Assembly (NCBI RefSeq): GCF_016894345.1
Contig: NZ_CP069798.1
Span: 801,385 to 865,384, forward strand
DNA length: 64,000 bases
Direction: 5' to 3'
Origin: Paralysiella testudinis
GTDB lineage: Bacteria > Pseudomonadota > Gammaproteobacteria > Burkholderiales > Neisseriaceae
Part shown: piece by piece, positions 36,244 through 46,084 of the stretch
Numbering within the stretch: the first letter of the stretch is position 1
Layout of the letters: the number at the start of each line of letters is the position of its first letter
The notes under the pieces: model-generated
Databases searched by the model: none
The model's input: the letters and a program-made list of their open reading frames with translations, nothing else
Told to the model about the DNA's origin: nothing
Made by a program: the position numbers and the translations under genes

Positions 36244-38421
36244 TTAAAACTTATAACCCAAAGTCATCACCACGGCGCGGCGTTCGCCGGGGATGGCTTG
36301 CTGGCGGTGGCCGGTGGTGAAGTGCTTTTTGTCGAACACATTGTTTACATTAAGCTGGGCGCGGTAGTTTTTGTTTTCGTAGCTCACCATCGCATCGGCT
36401 ACGGTGTAAGAGGGCAGCAGCTGCACATCGGCGGCGCGGCTGTGAGTGTAGCGTTTGCCCACATGGCGCAGGCCCAAACCGGCGTTAATGTGGTCGGTGA
36501 TGCGGTAGTTGCCCCACACATTGGCGGTGAATTTGGCCGCCGCTTCGGGGAAGTGGCCGTTGAGCTGCTCGGTGGCAGGGTCGCCGGTGGCGGTCATTTT
36601 GCCGTTGGCCCACACCAGATTGCCGATAAGGTTTAATTTATCGCTTACGCGGCCGGCCACTTCCATGTCTAAGCCATACACTGTGACATCATCAATAAAA
36701 CCGGCATCGCGATAGTATTGCTGGGTTTTTTTGGTATGGAATAGGGCGGCGTTTACGGTGAGCGCATCATCGAAGAAGGCGTTTTTGCTGCCCAATTCGA
36801 TGGTGCGGGTTTTTTCCGGCGCGGCAACCAGCTGCGAGGGATCCAGTGAATCGGATTGGCCGCTCACGCGATACGCCACCGGGGTAACGGCGGTGCTGTA
36901 GGTAAGGTAGGCATTATGCCCCTGCATCCAATCCCAAATCAGGCTGCCGTTATACGTCCACAGATTGTCGGTGCGCGCTTGGCTGCCGCTGCCGTTGGTG
37001 GGGCTGTTTTCGGTTTTGATGTGGTTAAAGCGCACGCCGGCAATGGCTTTGAACTGCGGGCTGATTTCCACAATATCGCTCACGCCCACGCCCACGGTGC
37101 GGGTGGTGAGCACGCTGGATTTATCGACATCACGGCTGAAGTGGTAGCGCTCGTTGGGGGCGCCGTGGTGAAAGCCGTAGGGGTTGGCGCTGGCGGCGGT
37201 ACCGTCTGTGTTCCAGAAACGCAGATTGGCAATGCCGTAGTTGTTGCGTTTTTCGCGCGTGAGCTCTAAGTTCACCAATACATCGTGTTTCAGGCTGCCG
37301 GTGTCGAATTTGGCATTGAAATCGGTGTGGTTGGTGAGGGTGTTGGCATCGTATTTGGTGGTTTTCATGCCGTTGAGGGCGCGGCCGACAATGCTGTTGT
37401 CGCCGTTGTCTTGCCCGCGCAGAATCCTCGGTGCGTACACCATCAAATCGTAATCGCTTTTGCTGTAGCGCAAGGTGTTGTTGATGCTGATATTATCGGT
37501 GAATTTATGATCAAACTTGGCGGTGAGTGCGCTGCGTTTGATGTCTTCAAAGTCGGTGTTGTAGCCGAAAAATTGATCCACCGCCGCCACCGGAGCGATT
37601 TTTTGCTTATCTCCGGTGGTGACATAGGGTACGCCCAAATCGGGGCGGTTGTTTTCTACATCGTATTTGTAGGCCAGCTCAAATTGGGTGTCGCCGCTTA
37701 AGCCGAAGGCAATCGACGGCGCAATGCCCCATTTTTGCGTTTCGGCGATTTTGCGGCGGCTGTCGGCATTTTCGCCCATGGCGTTCAGGCGCACGGCGAT
37801 GTCGTCGTTGAAGGCGTAATTCACATCGGCGGTGATGCGCTTAAAGCCTTGTGTGCCCAAGCCCACGGCAAAATCGCCGCCGGTGCCGATATAGGGCGAT
37901 TTGTTGACTTGGTTGATTACGCCGCCGGCGGCACCACGGCCAAACAGGGCGGCGGCGCTGCCTTTGAGTACTTCCACGCGCTCGGTGTTGTAGGTGTCGG
38001 CATTGAATTGTGCTGCCGCACCGCGCAGGCCGTCGTCGTAAACATCGCCGCCGGCGTGCATGCCGCGGATAATCGGCACTTCGGTTTGGCCGCCTTCACC
38101 GGCCTGAAAGGTGATGCCGGCATTGCGTAAGGCTTCTTTCAAGTCGGTGGTGGCTTGGTCTTGCATCACTTGCTGGTTGATGACGGTGGCGCTTTGCGGG
38201 ATGTTTTGCAGATCTTGGGTGCGTTTGCCGATGGTGGTGTTGGGCGCTTTGTAGCCGCTGCGGATGACCTTATCCGATTGGACTTCGATGGTTTCCAAGC
38301 GGCTCTCGCTTTCGGCATGGGCGATGGCTGGGCTCATGGCGGCGGCCAGCAGCCCGGCGCTTACCAAGGTGGTGTGCTTGCGTGCCTGCTTGTGGGCAAT
38401 GGGTGGTGTTTTGTTGCTCAT
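36244..38421 (-). CDS. TonB-dependent siderophore receptor
   Basis: A 725-residue outer-membrane receptor. The N-terminus has a long basic start and a signal peptide ending AIAHA. The TonB box region (LETIEVQSD) and plug domain follow (NIPQSATVINQQVMQDQ, IRGM, VEVLKGSAAALFGRGAAGGVIN), then a 22-strand barrel ending VVMTLGYKF with the terminal Phe. It resembles catecholate receptors of the Fiu/PiuA type. Neighbours tonB-exbB-exbD upstream and a PiuC-like hydroxylase downstream support siderophore-iron import. Confidence 0.93.
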   Translation of the reverse strand: MSNKTPPIAHKQARKHTTLVSAGLLAAAMSPAIAHAESESRLETIEVQSDKVIRSGYKAPNTTIGKRTQDLQNIPQSATVINQQVMQDQATTDLKEALRNAGITFQAGEGGQTEVPIIRGMHAGGDVYDDGLRGAAAQFNADTYNTERVEVLKGSAAALFGRGAAGGVINQVNKSPYIGTGGDFAVGLGTQGFKRITADVNYAFNDDIAVRLNAMGENADSRRKIAETQKWGIAPSIAFGLSGDTQFELAYKYDVENNRPDLGVPYVTTGDKQKIAPVAAVDQFFGYNTDFEDIKRSALTAKFDHKFTDNISINNTLRYSKSDYDLMVYAPRILRGQDNGDNSIVGRALNGMKTTKYDANTLTNHTDFNAKFDTGSLKHDVLVNLELTREKRNNYGIANLRFWNTDGTAASANPYGFHHGAPNERYHFSRDVDKSSVLTTRTVGVGVSDIVEISPQFKAIAGVRFNHIKTENSPTNGSGSQARTDNLWTYNGSLIWDWMQGHNAYLTYSTAVTPVAYRVSGQSDSLDPSQLVAAPEKTRTIELGSKNAFFDDALTVNAALFHTKKTQQYYRDAGFIDDVTVYGLDMEVAGRVSDKLNLIGNLVWANGKMTATGDPATEQLNGHFPEAAAKFTANVWGNYRITDHINAGLGLRHVGKRYTHSRAADVQLLPSYTVADAMVSYENKNYRAQLNVNNVFDKKHFTTGHRQQAIPGERRAVVMTLGYKF

Positions 38422-38565
38422 TGGTGGTTATCCCTTTGTGTGGTGTGGGTGAAAAAGGCCGAGCGCAGCCAAGGGCGGCCTTTCAGGCAGCCTTGATTGG
38501 CAGGGTAAGAGCAGTGGGGTTTGTGGTGTGGCCGCTTGGGTGCGGCTCTGTTGGGAGAGGGTGGA

Positions 38566-38982
38566 TTAGCCGGGGTCTTCGGTAACAAAGCCCACTTTAT
38601 GCAAACCGGCATCGCGGGCGGCGGCCAGGGCTTGCGCCACATGGTCGTAGGCCACGTCTTTGTCGGCGGCAATGGCCAACACCGCTTCGGGATTGTCGCG
38701 AGCGACTTGTTGCAGCCGGGCTTGCAGCTGCGGCAGGCTTTCGGCTTGTTCGCCCAGCCGATAGCTGCCGTCTTTGCCGATGCTCAGGCGCAACGGCTCT
38801 TGGGGCTGTGCTGGGTTTTCTTGGGCGGCGGCCACCGGCAGTTGCAAGGGAATGGAGTGGGTGAGCACCGGCATGGTGATCATAAACACAATCAGCAGCA
38901 CCAGCATCACGTCTACCAGCGGGGTGACGTTGATTTCCGCCATCGGCGCATCATCGCCGCTGTTCATTGAGCCAAAGGCCAT
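38566..38982 (-). CDS. exbD: Biopolymer transport protein ExbD
   Basis: ExbD is the proton-channel partner of ExbB that energises TonB. The 138-residue protein has a short cytoplasmic part, MAEINVTPLVDVMLVLLIVFMI with the essential membrane aspartate, and a periplasmic domain with LRLSIGKDGSYRLGE. It starts 3 bases after exbB ends. Confidence 0.93.
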   Translation of the reverse strand: MAFGSMNSGDDAPMAEINVTPLVDVMLVLLIVFMITMPVLTHSIPLQLPVAAAQENPAQPQEPLRLSIGKDGSYRLGEQAESLPQLQARLQQVARDNPEAVLAIAADKDVAYDHVAQALAAARDAGLHKVGFVTEDPG

Positions 38983-38985
38983 GGT

Positions 38986-39645
38986 TTAGTCCTTGTCGTT
39001 GAGCAGTTGCACGTGCAGGTCATGGGCGAAGTTGTCCATGTCTTGCGCCAGGGTTTTATTGCCGCGTACAAAGGCGTTGTAGGCCAGCACGGCGGGAATG
39101 GCCACAAACAGCCCGGCGGCGGTGGCCACCAGCGCTTCGCCGATGGGGCCGGCCACGGCGGCAATGCTCATCTGGCCGCTGTGGCTGATGTTGATTAAGG
39201 CGTGGTAAATGCCCCACACGGTGCCGAACAGGCCGATAAACGGCGCGGTGGCGCCAATCGAAGCCAGGGCGGTGAGGCCGCCGTCGAAGCGGCGCAGAAT
39301 TTGCGTCATGCTGTTGCGGATTTGGCGCACCAGATAGTCGTTTAGCGGCACGGCAGCGGCCAGTTGTTGGCCGTGGGCGCGGCGGTATTGTTGCTGCGCA
39401 TCAACGGCGGCAAGGGTTAAATCGCTGATGGGCGAGGCCACAATGCGTGCTTGTGCGGCGGCCTGCCCCACATCGGTGGCGCTCCAAATCAGCTCGTGTG
39501 CCTGGCGGTTGCCGCGTTTGGCCTGCCACAGCTTGAGGCCGCGCAGCACAATCACCACCCAGGTGATGATGCTCATCAGCACCAAGGCCAGAAACACGGC
39601 AATCAATACGCCGTCGCCTTGTTCAAATACCAGTCCTAAATTCAT
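38986..39645 (-). CDS. exbB: Biopolymer transport protein ExbB (MotA/TolQ family)
   Basis: ExbB forms the pentameric channel of the TonB motor. From ATG 39645 ([23 protein letters not shown]) the product has 219 residues with three membrane helices. Conserved are [24 protein letters not shown] and the third helix [22 protein letters not shown]. An upstream extension to 39693 lacks a good start site. tonB lies about 85 bp upstream on the same strand. Confidence 0.93.
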   Translation of the reverse strand: MNLGLVFEQGDGVLIAVFLALVLMSIITWVVIVLRGLKLWQAKRGNRQAHELIWSATDVGQAAAQARIVASPISDLTLAAVDAQQQYRRAHGQQLAAAVPLNDYLVRQIRNSMTQILRRFDGGLTALASIGATAPFIGLFGTVWGIYHALINISHSGQMSIAAVAGPIGEALVATAAGLFVAIPAVLAYNAFVRGNKTLAQDMDNFAHDLHVQLLNDKD

Positions 39646-39729
39646 GTTGTTTGTCCGTTTGGGGTGAGTAATAAAATCAAAATCAAAAATCAATGGCTAA
39701 AAGGCTGCCTGAAAGCTTAGAAACAGGCT

Positions 39730-40476
39730 CTAGCGCTCTTTTAAACTAAAGTTAATCGCAAAGGTATAGCTATAGGCAATCGGTACGCCGCCACGGGTGG
39801 CGGGGCTGAAACGGTAGCGCTCCACCGCATTTTTGGCCGAGCGATCCAGGCGCGGATAGCCGCTGCTTTTTACTACTGCCACGCTTTGTGCGCGCCCGTC
39901 GGCACTCACCTGTACGCGCAAGCCCACGCTGCCTTGTTCGCCGTTTTCGCGCGACAAAGCCGGATAGGGCGGTTTGGGGTTGCCCAAATGGCCGCCGATA
40001 TGGGTGGGCGGCACCAAAGAGCCGCCGCTGTTGCCGCCGTTGTTTTGGCTGCTGCCGCTGCCTTGGCCGCCGCCTTGGGTGGCCGCGCCGCCATCAGCGC
40101 TGCCCGGCTGGCCCTGTGCATGGTTGGCTTTGTTTTCGGCAGTGGGTTTCACTGGCTCGGTCGGTTGTTTCTGCGGCTTGGCTTGCTCCTTCACTGCCGC
40201 TACATCATTGCGCGGCGCGGGTTTGATAACCGGCTTTAATACTGGCTTGGCTTTTTCCGGCGGTTTGGGCTTGGGCTGTGCTTGAGCGGGTGGTGCAGGC
40301 GGCTGAGTGGTGGCGGCACCGGCCTGCGAGAAGCCGGACAAATCCACATAGCTGAGGCTGTCGGTGCTGAGGGCCAATTGCGGCGGTGTGGCCTGCCATG
40401 CGCCCAGCAACAACAAGGCATGCAGGCCGCCAATCACGGCAATGACGGTGGGGTTTAAGATGCGGTCGCTTATCAT
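39730..40476 (-). CDS. tonB: Energy transducer TonB
   Basis: TonB couples the ExbB-ExbD motor to outer-membrane receptors. The 248-residue protein has one membrane anchor near the N-terminus (LNPTVIAVIGGLHALLLLGAW). A Pro/Lys-rich spacer follows (PKPKPPEKAKPVLKP), then a Gly/Ser/Asn-rich stretch. The C-terminal domain contains PPYPALSRENGEQGSVGLRV and SGYPRLDRSAKNAVERYRF. ATG 40476 is chosen for its position just before the membrane anchor; it is the first gene of the iron-uptake module. Confidence 0.93.
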   Translation of the reverse strand: MISDRILNPTVIAVIGGLHALLLLGAWQATPPQLALSTDSLSYVDLSGFSQAGAATTQPPAPPAQAQPKPKPPEKAKPVLKPVIKPAPRNDVAAVKEQAKPQKQPTEPVKPTAENKANHAQGQPGSADGGAATQGGGQGSGSSQNNGGNSGGSLVPPTHIGGHLGNPKPPYPALSRENGEQGSVGLRVQVSADGRAQSVAVVKSSGYPRLDRSAKNAVERYRFSPATRGGVPIAYSYTFAINFSLKER

Positions 40477-40486
40477 AGGGTTTGCA

Positions 40487-40510
40487 TAATAATGCGAATT
40501 ATTGTTATTT
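40487..40510 (-). promoter_or_regulatory. Probable Fur box upstream of tonB
   Basis: Read on the minus strand, AATAACAATAATTCGCATTA resembles the Fur consensus built from GATAAT units (partial match) and lies about 10-35 bases before the tonB start. Iron repression would be expected for this operon. Confidence 0.6.
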
Positions 40511-40686
40511 GCAATCATTTATTAAGATAATTGCTGATTTGATTAGGCCGATGTAGTGATTGTAGTGCGGCCATTGGTCTGTGGTTCTGGCAGAGCGATA
40601 TAAGTGGCGATGAGTGGGCAGCAGAATACCGCTATGGTATGCTTGTGGCTTATTTTTGTAATGATATAACACAAATAATATCAGAA

Positions 40687-40735
40687 AGGCTGCCTGAAAC
40701 ACAGCTTTGCACCAGCAAACGGTTTCAGGCAGCCT
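40687..40735 (-). terminator. DUS-pair hairpin downstream of the hydratase-like gene
   Basis: AGGCTGCCTGAAAC and GTTTCAGGCAGCCT form an extended stem with a 21-base loop, in the 374-bp gap between the tonB start and the end of the CoA hydrolase gene. The rest of that gap holds AT-rich sequence including the Fur box; no gene is seen. Confidence 0.6.
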
Positions 40736-40850
40736 AAACAAAATAATAATGACAATGGATTATAGATGGGTAATTTCAGTTACTTCAGTGCATGTGTATC
40801 TTCTGTATTCATTTGCCCCATTGCAAACGGCAATGTGAAAAACGGGCAGT

Positions 40851-41975
40851 TTAATGCCGCAGCCAAGCATCAAAAGGATGTTCGCCTGCCGCAAACGGGC
40901 TGACAAAATGGCTGTCGATATAGGCCGGGCTGCATTCGGCCAAGCTGCGGGTCCAGCGCGGCTGTTTGTCTTTGTCTACCAATAAAGCACGCACGCCTTC
41001 TTGGAAGTCGCCATTGTGGCAGCAGTGCAGCGACACAATCAGCTCCATATGCAGAATTTGCGCTAAGGACAGGTGGCGTGCGCGCTCGAATAGGCGCCAG
41101 GTGAGCGCGGCAGTGGCGGGGCAGCCTTGGCTGTAGGTGTCGGCAGCGCGTTGCAGCCACGGGTCGCTAAAGCCGGCACGCAGACGCTCGTCTACGGCGT
41201 GGATGTCGCCGGCGTTGAGGATGTCGTGCACGGTTTCCAAATGCGGCAACAGCTGGCTTTCAGGCAGCCTGTGCGGTTGGTGCAGGGTGTTGAGGGTGTG
41301 GCTGGCAATGGCGTGGTTGTGGCGGGCATGGGTTTGCCAATCGGCTTGTTGCAGCGCGGCCAGCAGTTGCGGCCAGGCATCGGCGCTCATGGCGTAGTCG
41401 CCCAGATTGGTGATGATGGCATCGCGGCCATTAAAGGGGATGCCGGTAAGCCCCAAAAACAGCCCCGATTTGGCGGGCATGCGCTGCAAAAACCACGAAC
41501 CGCCTGCGTCCGGATAAAGGCCGATGGTGATTTCCGGCATCGCCATGCGGGTGGTGTCGGTAACAATGCGGTGGCTGGCCGCTGCGGTGAGCCCCAAGCC
41601 GCCGCCCATCACAATGCCGCTGGCCCACAGCACAATTGGTTTGGCATACATGTGCATTTGTCGGTAGAGCGCATATTCGTGGCCGAAAAAATCAACGGCG
41701 GCGGGGTTGGGCAGGGTGGGGTGTGCCAACATGCTGTTGTATAGCTGGCGGATGTTGCCGCCGGCGCAAAACGCCTTGTCACCGGCACCGCGCAGCAGCA
41801 CGGCGGCGATGTTGTTGTCATCGTGCCACTGCTGCAATTGTGCCGCTAGCGGGCGGATCATCTCCAAACTTAAGGCGTTGAGTGATTTTTCTGACCACAG
41901 CGTGGCGATGCCGAGGTGTTGGCCGTTGGCGGTGGGCAGGGTGTCGAAGCGGATGGGGATATCGGTGGTGGTCAT
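40851..41975 (-). CDS. Enoyl-CoA hydratase/isomerase family protein, 3-hydroxyisobutyryl-CoA hydrolase-like
   Basis: The 374-residue product has the crotonase fold: CAGGNIRQLY (oxyanion hole), ASGIVMGGGLGLTAAASHRIVTD and MPEITIGLYPDAGGSWFL. The catalytic glutamate-aspartate pattern (PEITIGLYPD) and the long C-terminal extension mark it as HIBCH-like, so the expected reaction is 3-hydroxyisobutyryl-CoA hydrolysis in valine breakdown. ATG 41975 (MTTTDIPIRF) is preferred over a longer frame reaching 42089. No other valine-pathway gene is adjacent. Confidence 0.87.
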   Translation of the reverse strand: MTTTDIPIRFDTLPTANGQHLGIATLWSEKSLNALSLEMIRPLAAQLQQWHDDNNIAAVLLRGAGDKAFCAGGNIRQLYNSMLAHPTLPNPAAVDFFGHEYALYRQMHMYAKPIVLWASGIVMGGGLGLTAAASHRIVTDTTRMAMPEITIGLYPDAGGSWFLQRMPAKSGLFLGLTGIPFNGRDAIITNLGDYAMSADAWPQLLAALQQADWQTHARHNHAIASHTLNTLHQPHRLPESQLLPHLETVHDILNAGDIHAVDERLRAGFSDPWLQRAADTYSQGCPATAALTWRLFERARHLSLAQILHMELIVSLHCCHNGDFQEGVRALLVDKDKQPRWTRSLAECSPAYIDSHFVSPFAAGEHPFDAWLRH

Positions 41976-42484
41976 GGCGATTTTAGAGGGTGATGGATGG
42001 AAATCATGGCCATTATAGCGGCAATCAATCCTATTTTGGGCCATGATATCGGCATGTGTATGGATAACGTTAAGATAAGTTGTGGGCATTGCTGATGCAA
42101 ACGCTGATGTATCGGCAAAAACACGTTGGCTGCAATTGCCTGCTGTTGGGGCTTAAATGTGGCTGTTTCATTCATGGTGATGTGATTTTAAGTGCTTACT
42201 GCGCATTTTTTTGATGTATTTTTCTGCATCTGCAAGGCTGCCTGAAATGGCGGCTTTTTTTGTTGTTTATTTGTAAATAAATTAGATTGAATTGGCCGTT
42301 TTAATCGGTTTGAAGGAATATTTCAATTTTATGAAACGGCATATTGCTTTTCCTTGGCGGCAGTCGCATAATCGCGCCGTCTTTATGGCCTTTCTGGCTT
42401 TGGGCGATTCTGCCTGTAATCGGTACCGCGCCCTTATTGCCGTATTTATCAAACTGAAATCGGGTATTTCGAGGAATAATTTTT

Positions 42485-43717
42485 ATGAACAAACTCTTTC
42501 GTATCCTGCCTTTGGCAGCAGCGTTGGGATTGGCGGCTTGCGGCGGCGCCGATAAGGGTGCAGTAGCCAGTGACGCCAGTGGTGCGGCTTCGGCCTCAGC
42601 CAAAGACAATTCGGCTTGCGGCACGCTGGCGGCAGATGAAATCTGCGTCAAAATCGGCAGCGGCGCGCCCAAAACCGGCGGCATTGCCCACATGGGTAAA
42701 GACAATGAAAACGGCGTGGCTTTGGCGATTCAGGAAATCAATGCCAAAGGCGATTTGGTTATCGGCGGCAAAAAAGTGAAATTGGCGCTGGTGGGTGAAG
42801 ACGATGCGGGCGACCCGAAACAAGGCCCGATTGTGGCGCAAAAACTGGTGGATGCCGGTGTGGTGGGCGTGGTAGGGCATTTGAATTCGGGTGTATCGAT
42901 TCCAGCCAGCACCGTGTATGCCAACAACGGCCTGGTGCAGGTATCGCCTTCGTCCACCAATCCGGATTACACCCTGAAAAGCAGCAAAACCCCCAAAGGC
43001 GCGGTGAGTGCCTACCGTGTGGTGGCCACCGATGCGCAACAAGGCCCGGCTTTGGCCAAGTTTATGCTGGCGCATGGCGGCAAAAATGTGGCGGTGCTGG
43101 ATGATGCCACCCAATACGGCAAAGGTTTGGCCGACCAAGTGGCCAGCAGCATCACTGCCGGCGGCGCTGCCGTGGTGAGCCGCGAAGCCGCCACCGACAA
43201 AACCACCGACTTCAAAGCCGTGCTCACCGAAATCAAGGCTAAAAATCCGGATTATGTGTTCTGGGGCGGCATGGACGACACCGCAGCCACCTTGGTGAAA
43301 CAAATGCGCGAATTGGGCATGACCGCCAAGCTGGTGGGTGCCGATGGCGCCTGTACCGATAAATTCATCGAATTGTCGGGCGCAGCGGGCAAAGGCGTGA
43401 TTTGTTCACAAGCCGGTATGCCTTTGTCGCAAATGGCCAAGGGCACGCAGTTTAATACCGACTATGAAAAAGCCTTCCCCGGCCAGAAAGTGCAAATTTA
43501 CTCACCTTTCTCTTATGACGCCACGTTTGCGATTGTGGAAGCGATGAAGCTGGCCAATTCCACTGATCCGGAAGCGATTGCCGCGGCCATGCCCAAAGTG
43601 TCGTTCGACGGCTTAATCGGCAAAATCGCTTTTGACGACAAGGGCGACATCAAAGGCGGTGCGATTTCCATTTTTGAAGTGAAAGACAAATTGGAAGTGG
43701 CCGAGATTGTGAAGTAA
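42485..43717 (+). CDS. Branched-chain amino acid ABC transporter, substrate-binding lipoprotein
   Basis: A 410-residue periplasmic binding protein of the LivJ/LivK family. The N-terminus MNKLFRILPLAAALGLAACGG is a lipoprotein signal with lipobox LAAC (Cys19), so it is anchored rather than free. A Ser/Ala-rich linker follows, then the Peripla_BP_6 fold (VKIGSGAPKTGGIAHMGKDNENGVALAIQEIN, VVGHLNSGVSIPASTVYANNG). It heads the livHMGF transporter set. The gap before it (41976-42484) holds a DUS and AT-rich leader but no clear gene. Confidence 0.94.
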   Translation: MNKLFRILPLAAALGLAACGGADKGAVASDASGAASASAKDNSACGTLAADEICVKIGSGAPKTGGIAHMGKDNENGVALAIQEINAKGDLVIGGKKVKLALVGEDDAGDPKQGPIVAQKLVDAGVVGVVGHLNSGVSIPASTVYANNGLVQVSPSSTNPDYTLKSSKTPKGAVSAYRVVATDAQQGPALAKFMLAHGGKNVAVLDDATQYGKGLADQVASSITAGGAAVVSREAATDKTTDFKAVLTEIKAKNPDYVFWGGMDDTAATLVKQMRELGMTAKLVGADGACTDKFIELSGAAGKGVICSQAGMPLSQMAKGTQFNTDYEKAFPGQKVQIYSPFSYDATFAIVEAMKLANSTDPEAIAAAMPKVSFDGLIGKIAFDDKGDIKGGAISIFEVKDKLEVAEIVK

Positions 43718-43889
43718 GCGTTTGCCACCCAAAGCCCCGGTGATTGCTACCGGGGCTTTTCAGGTAGCCTCCTGTTACTCAGGCTGCCTGAAGATACCTG
43801 CCGCTGCGGCACCGCTTTTACCGGTGTTGCGCGGCCATAACAATATCTTGGCCGGGCAGCCGGCCACAGCATTACGCGGAGTGTTTGCC

Positions 43890-44804
43890 ATGAGCGCATT
43901 CGATTTATTTTTCCAGCAGCTGATTAACGGCATTATCAAGGGCAGTTTGTACGCCATGATTGCGCTGGGCTATACCATGGTTTATGGGATTTTGGGCATC
44001 ATCAACTTTGCCCACGGCGAGGTGTTTATGATTGGCGCCATGGTGGCGATGACCATGACCACCATTTTGCTGAAAGTGGGCTTGTCGCCGATTTTGGCGC
44101 TGGTGGTTGCCATGCTGGCGGCCATGGTGGCCTGCATGATTACCAGCTTTTTGATTGAGCGCCTGGCCTACCGCCCGCTGCGCCACGCGCCCAAGCTGGC
44201 ACCGCTGATTACCGCCATCGGTATGTCGTTTATTTTGCAGGCGCTGGCCATGCTGGTGTGGGGGCGCGAGCATTTCCCCTTCCCCGAAGTGCTGCCGTCC
44301 GACCGCATCAATCTGTTTGGCAATGTGGGCGTAACCATGCGTGAAATCATCATTGTGGTGGTGTCGTTTGTGATGATGGGCGGCCTGTTTGTGCTGGTGA
44401 ACCGCACTAAATTAGGCCGCGCCATGCGCGCCACTGCCGAAAACGTGAACGTGACCGCGCTGATGGGCGTGAACCCGAATAAAGTGATTTCGGCCACCTT
44501 TATGATTGGCGCGGCGCTGGCGGCGGTGGCCGGGGTGCTGTTTGCCACCAACTACGGCGGCAAAGTGCATTTCTACATGGGCTTTATTCCCGGCATGAAG
44601 GCGTTTATCGCCGCAGTGCTGGGCGGCATCGGCAATATTCCGGGCGCGCTGGTGGGCGGCTTGGTGCTGGGGCTGGTGGAGTCGATGGGTGCCGGCTACA
44701 TCAGCGCCGAATACGAAGACGTGTTTGCTTTTGTGGTGCTGGTGGTGGTGTTGATTTTCCGCCCGTCCGGTTTGTTAGGCCAACGTGTGGCGGACCGCGC
44801 TTAA
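43890..44804 (+). CDS. livH: Branched-chain amino acid ABC transporter permease LivH
   Basis: A 304-residue inner-membrane permease with about eight segments, including the family starts LINGIIKGSLYAMIALGYTMVYGILGIINFAHGE and the EAA-like loop TALMGVNPNKVISATFMIGAALAAVAGVL. ATG 43890 has GGAG a few bases upstream. The stop codon TAA overlaps the first base of a CREE-like element, which separates livH from livM. Confidence 0.95.
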   Translation: MSAFDLFFQQLINGIIKGSLYAMIALGYTMVYGILGIINFAHGEVFMIGAMVAMTMTTILLKVGLSPILALVVAMLAAMVACMITSFLIERLAYRPLRHAPKLAPLITAIGMSFILQALAMLVWGREHFPFPEVLPSDRINLFGNVGVTMREIIIVVVSFVMMGGLFVLVNRTKLGRAMRATAENVNVTALMGVNPNKVISATFMIGAALAAVAGVLFATNYGGKVHFYMGFIPGMKAFIAAVLGGIGNIPGALVGGLVLGLVESMGAGYISAEYEDVFAFVVLVVVLIFRPSGLLGQRVADRA

Positions 44805-44904
44805 TACCTGGCCATAAACACCGCCAACGGCGTTGGCTTGCCTGGTCGTACTACTGTACTGCCTGCGGCTCGCCGCCTTGTTGGCTGTATTTCTGACCTG
44901 GTAT
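44804..44904. mobile_element. CREE-like element H (101 bp), variant ends, inside the liv operon
   Basis: The ends read ATACCTGGCCATAAA and TTTCTGACCTGGTAT instead of ATACCAATTC. The core GGCGTTGGCTTGCCTGGTCG ... GCGGCTCGCCGCCTTGTTGG is clearly the same family, in reverse orientation. Confidence 0.8.
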
Positions 44905-44928
44905 TGAGTCCGTAACAGGAGATAAACC

Positions 44929-46074
44929 ATGTTTTTTCTGAATAAATTAAATCCCAAGCAATCGCTGTTGGGCATTATCGTGTGCATTGCGCTGTTGGCG
45001 GTGTTGCCGTTTGTGGCCAAAGAGCTGGGCGGCACCACTTGGGTGCGCATCATCGATATGGCCTTGCTCTACATCATGCTGGCCTTGGGGCTGAATATTG
45101 TGGTGGGCTTTGCCGGGTTGTTGGATTTGGGCTACATCGCCTTTTATGCCGTGGGCGCTTATGCTGCCGCCTTGCTGGCTTCCGGCCACCTTACTGATAA
45201 CTTCGCCTTTTTCCAGCAGCACTTCCCTGATGGGCTGCATTTTTCCTATTGGATGATTATTCCGCTGGGGGCAATGCTGGCCGCGATTGCGGGGATTATG
45301 CTGGGTACGCCGATTTTAAAGCTGCGCGGCGATTATTTGGCGCTGGTAACGCTGGGCTTTGGCGAGATTATCCGCATCTTTATGAACAACTGGGGCAAAG
45401 ACGGCTTTAACCTCACCAACGGCCCGCGCGGCATCAACCGCATCGACTCGGTGAGCGTGTTCGGCCATCCGCTCGATCGCGCCATCAGCATCGGCAATAT
45501 CCACTTAACTAAAGAGTTTTTGTATTACTACCTGTTTTTGGCATTGGTTACCATCTCGATTTTTGTCTGCTACCGCCTGCAAGCTTCGCGTTTGGGGCGC
45601 GCGTGGATGGCGCTGCGGGAAGACGATATTGCCGCCAAAGCCATGGGCATCAATGTGCGCAATGTGAAGCTGCTGGCGTTTTCGCTGGGTGCCACCTTTG
45701 GCGGCGTGGCCGGTGCCATGTTTGCGGCATTTCAGGGCTTTATTTCGCCGGAGTCGTTTTCGTTTATGGAGTCCATCGTGATTCTCACCATGGTGGTGCT
45801 CGGCGGCATGGGGCATATTCCGGGGGTGATTTTGGGCGCGGTGCTGCTCAGCCTGCTGCCGGAATTCCTGCGCTTTACCGTGGAGCCCTTGCAACAAGCG
45901 CTGTTCGGCACCTTGCTTATTGACACCGCCATTTTGCGCCAGCTGATTTTGGGCTTGTGCATGGTGCTGATTATGCTGTTCCGCCCGCGCGGCCTGTGGC
46001 CGCGGCCGGAGCGCAGCCGCAAAAAAGACGACGACATCAACAACAAACCGGTGGCCACCACCACAGTGGTGTAG
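44929..46074 (+). CDS. livM: Branched-chain amino acid ABC transporter permease LivM
   Basis: A 381-residue inner-membrane permease with about ten segments: ALLYIMLALGLNIVVGFAGLLDLGYIAFYAVGAY, GDYLALVTLGFGEIIRIFMNNW, and the EAA-like loop AAKAMGINVRNVKLLAFSLGATFGGVAGAMFA. The C-terminus is polar. It lies 11 bp before livG. AACAGGAGATAAACC gives the ribosome-binding site. Confidence 0.95.
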   Translation: MFFLNKLNPKQSLLGIIVCIALLAVLPFVAKELGGTTWVRIIDMALLYIMLALGLNIVVGFAGLLDLGYIAFYAVGAYAAALLASGHLTDNFAFFQQHFPDGLHFSYWMIIPLGAMLAAIAGIMLGTPILKLRGDYLALVTLGFGEIIRIFMNNWGKDGFNLTNGPRGINRIDSVSVFGHPLDRAISIGNIHLTKEFLYYYLFLALVTISIFVCYRLQASRLGRAWMALREDDIAAKAMGINVRNVKLLAFSLGATFGGVAGAMFAAFQGFISPESFSFMESIVILTMVVLGGMGHIPGVILGAVLLSLLPEFLRFTVEPLQQALFGTLLIDTAILRQLILGLCMVLIMLFRPRGLWPRPERSRKKDDDINNKPVATTTVV

Positions 46075-46084
46075 GGAGCGCATA

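Noticed and set aside
42300..42480. Short frame MKRHIAFPWRQ... before the Liv binding-protein gene
   Set aside because: No ribosome-binding site, no family similarity; it lies in the leader and is best treated as untranslated.
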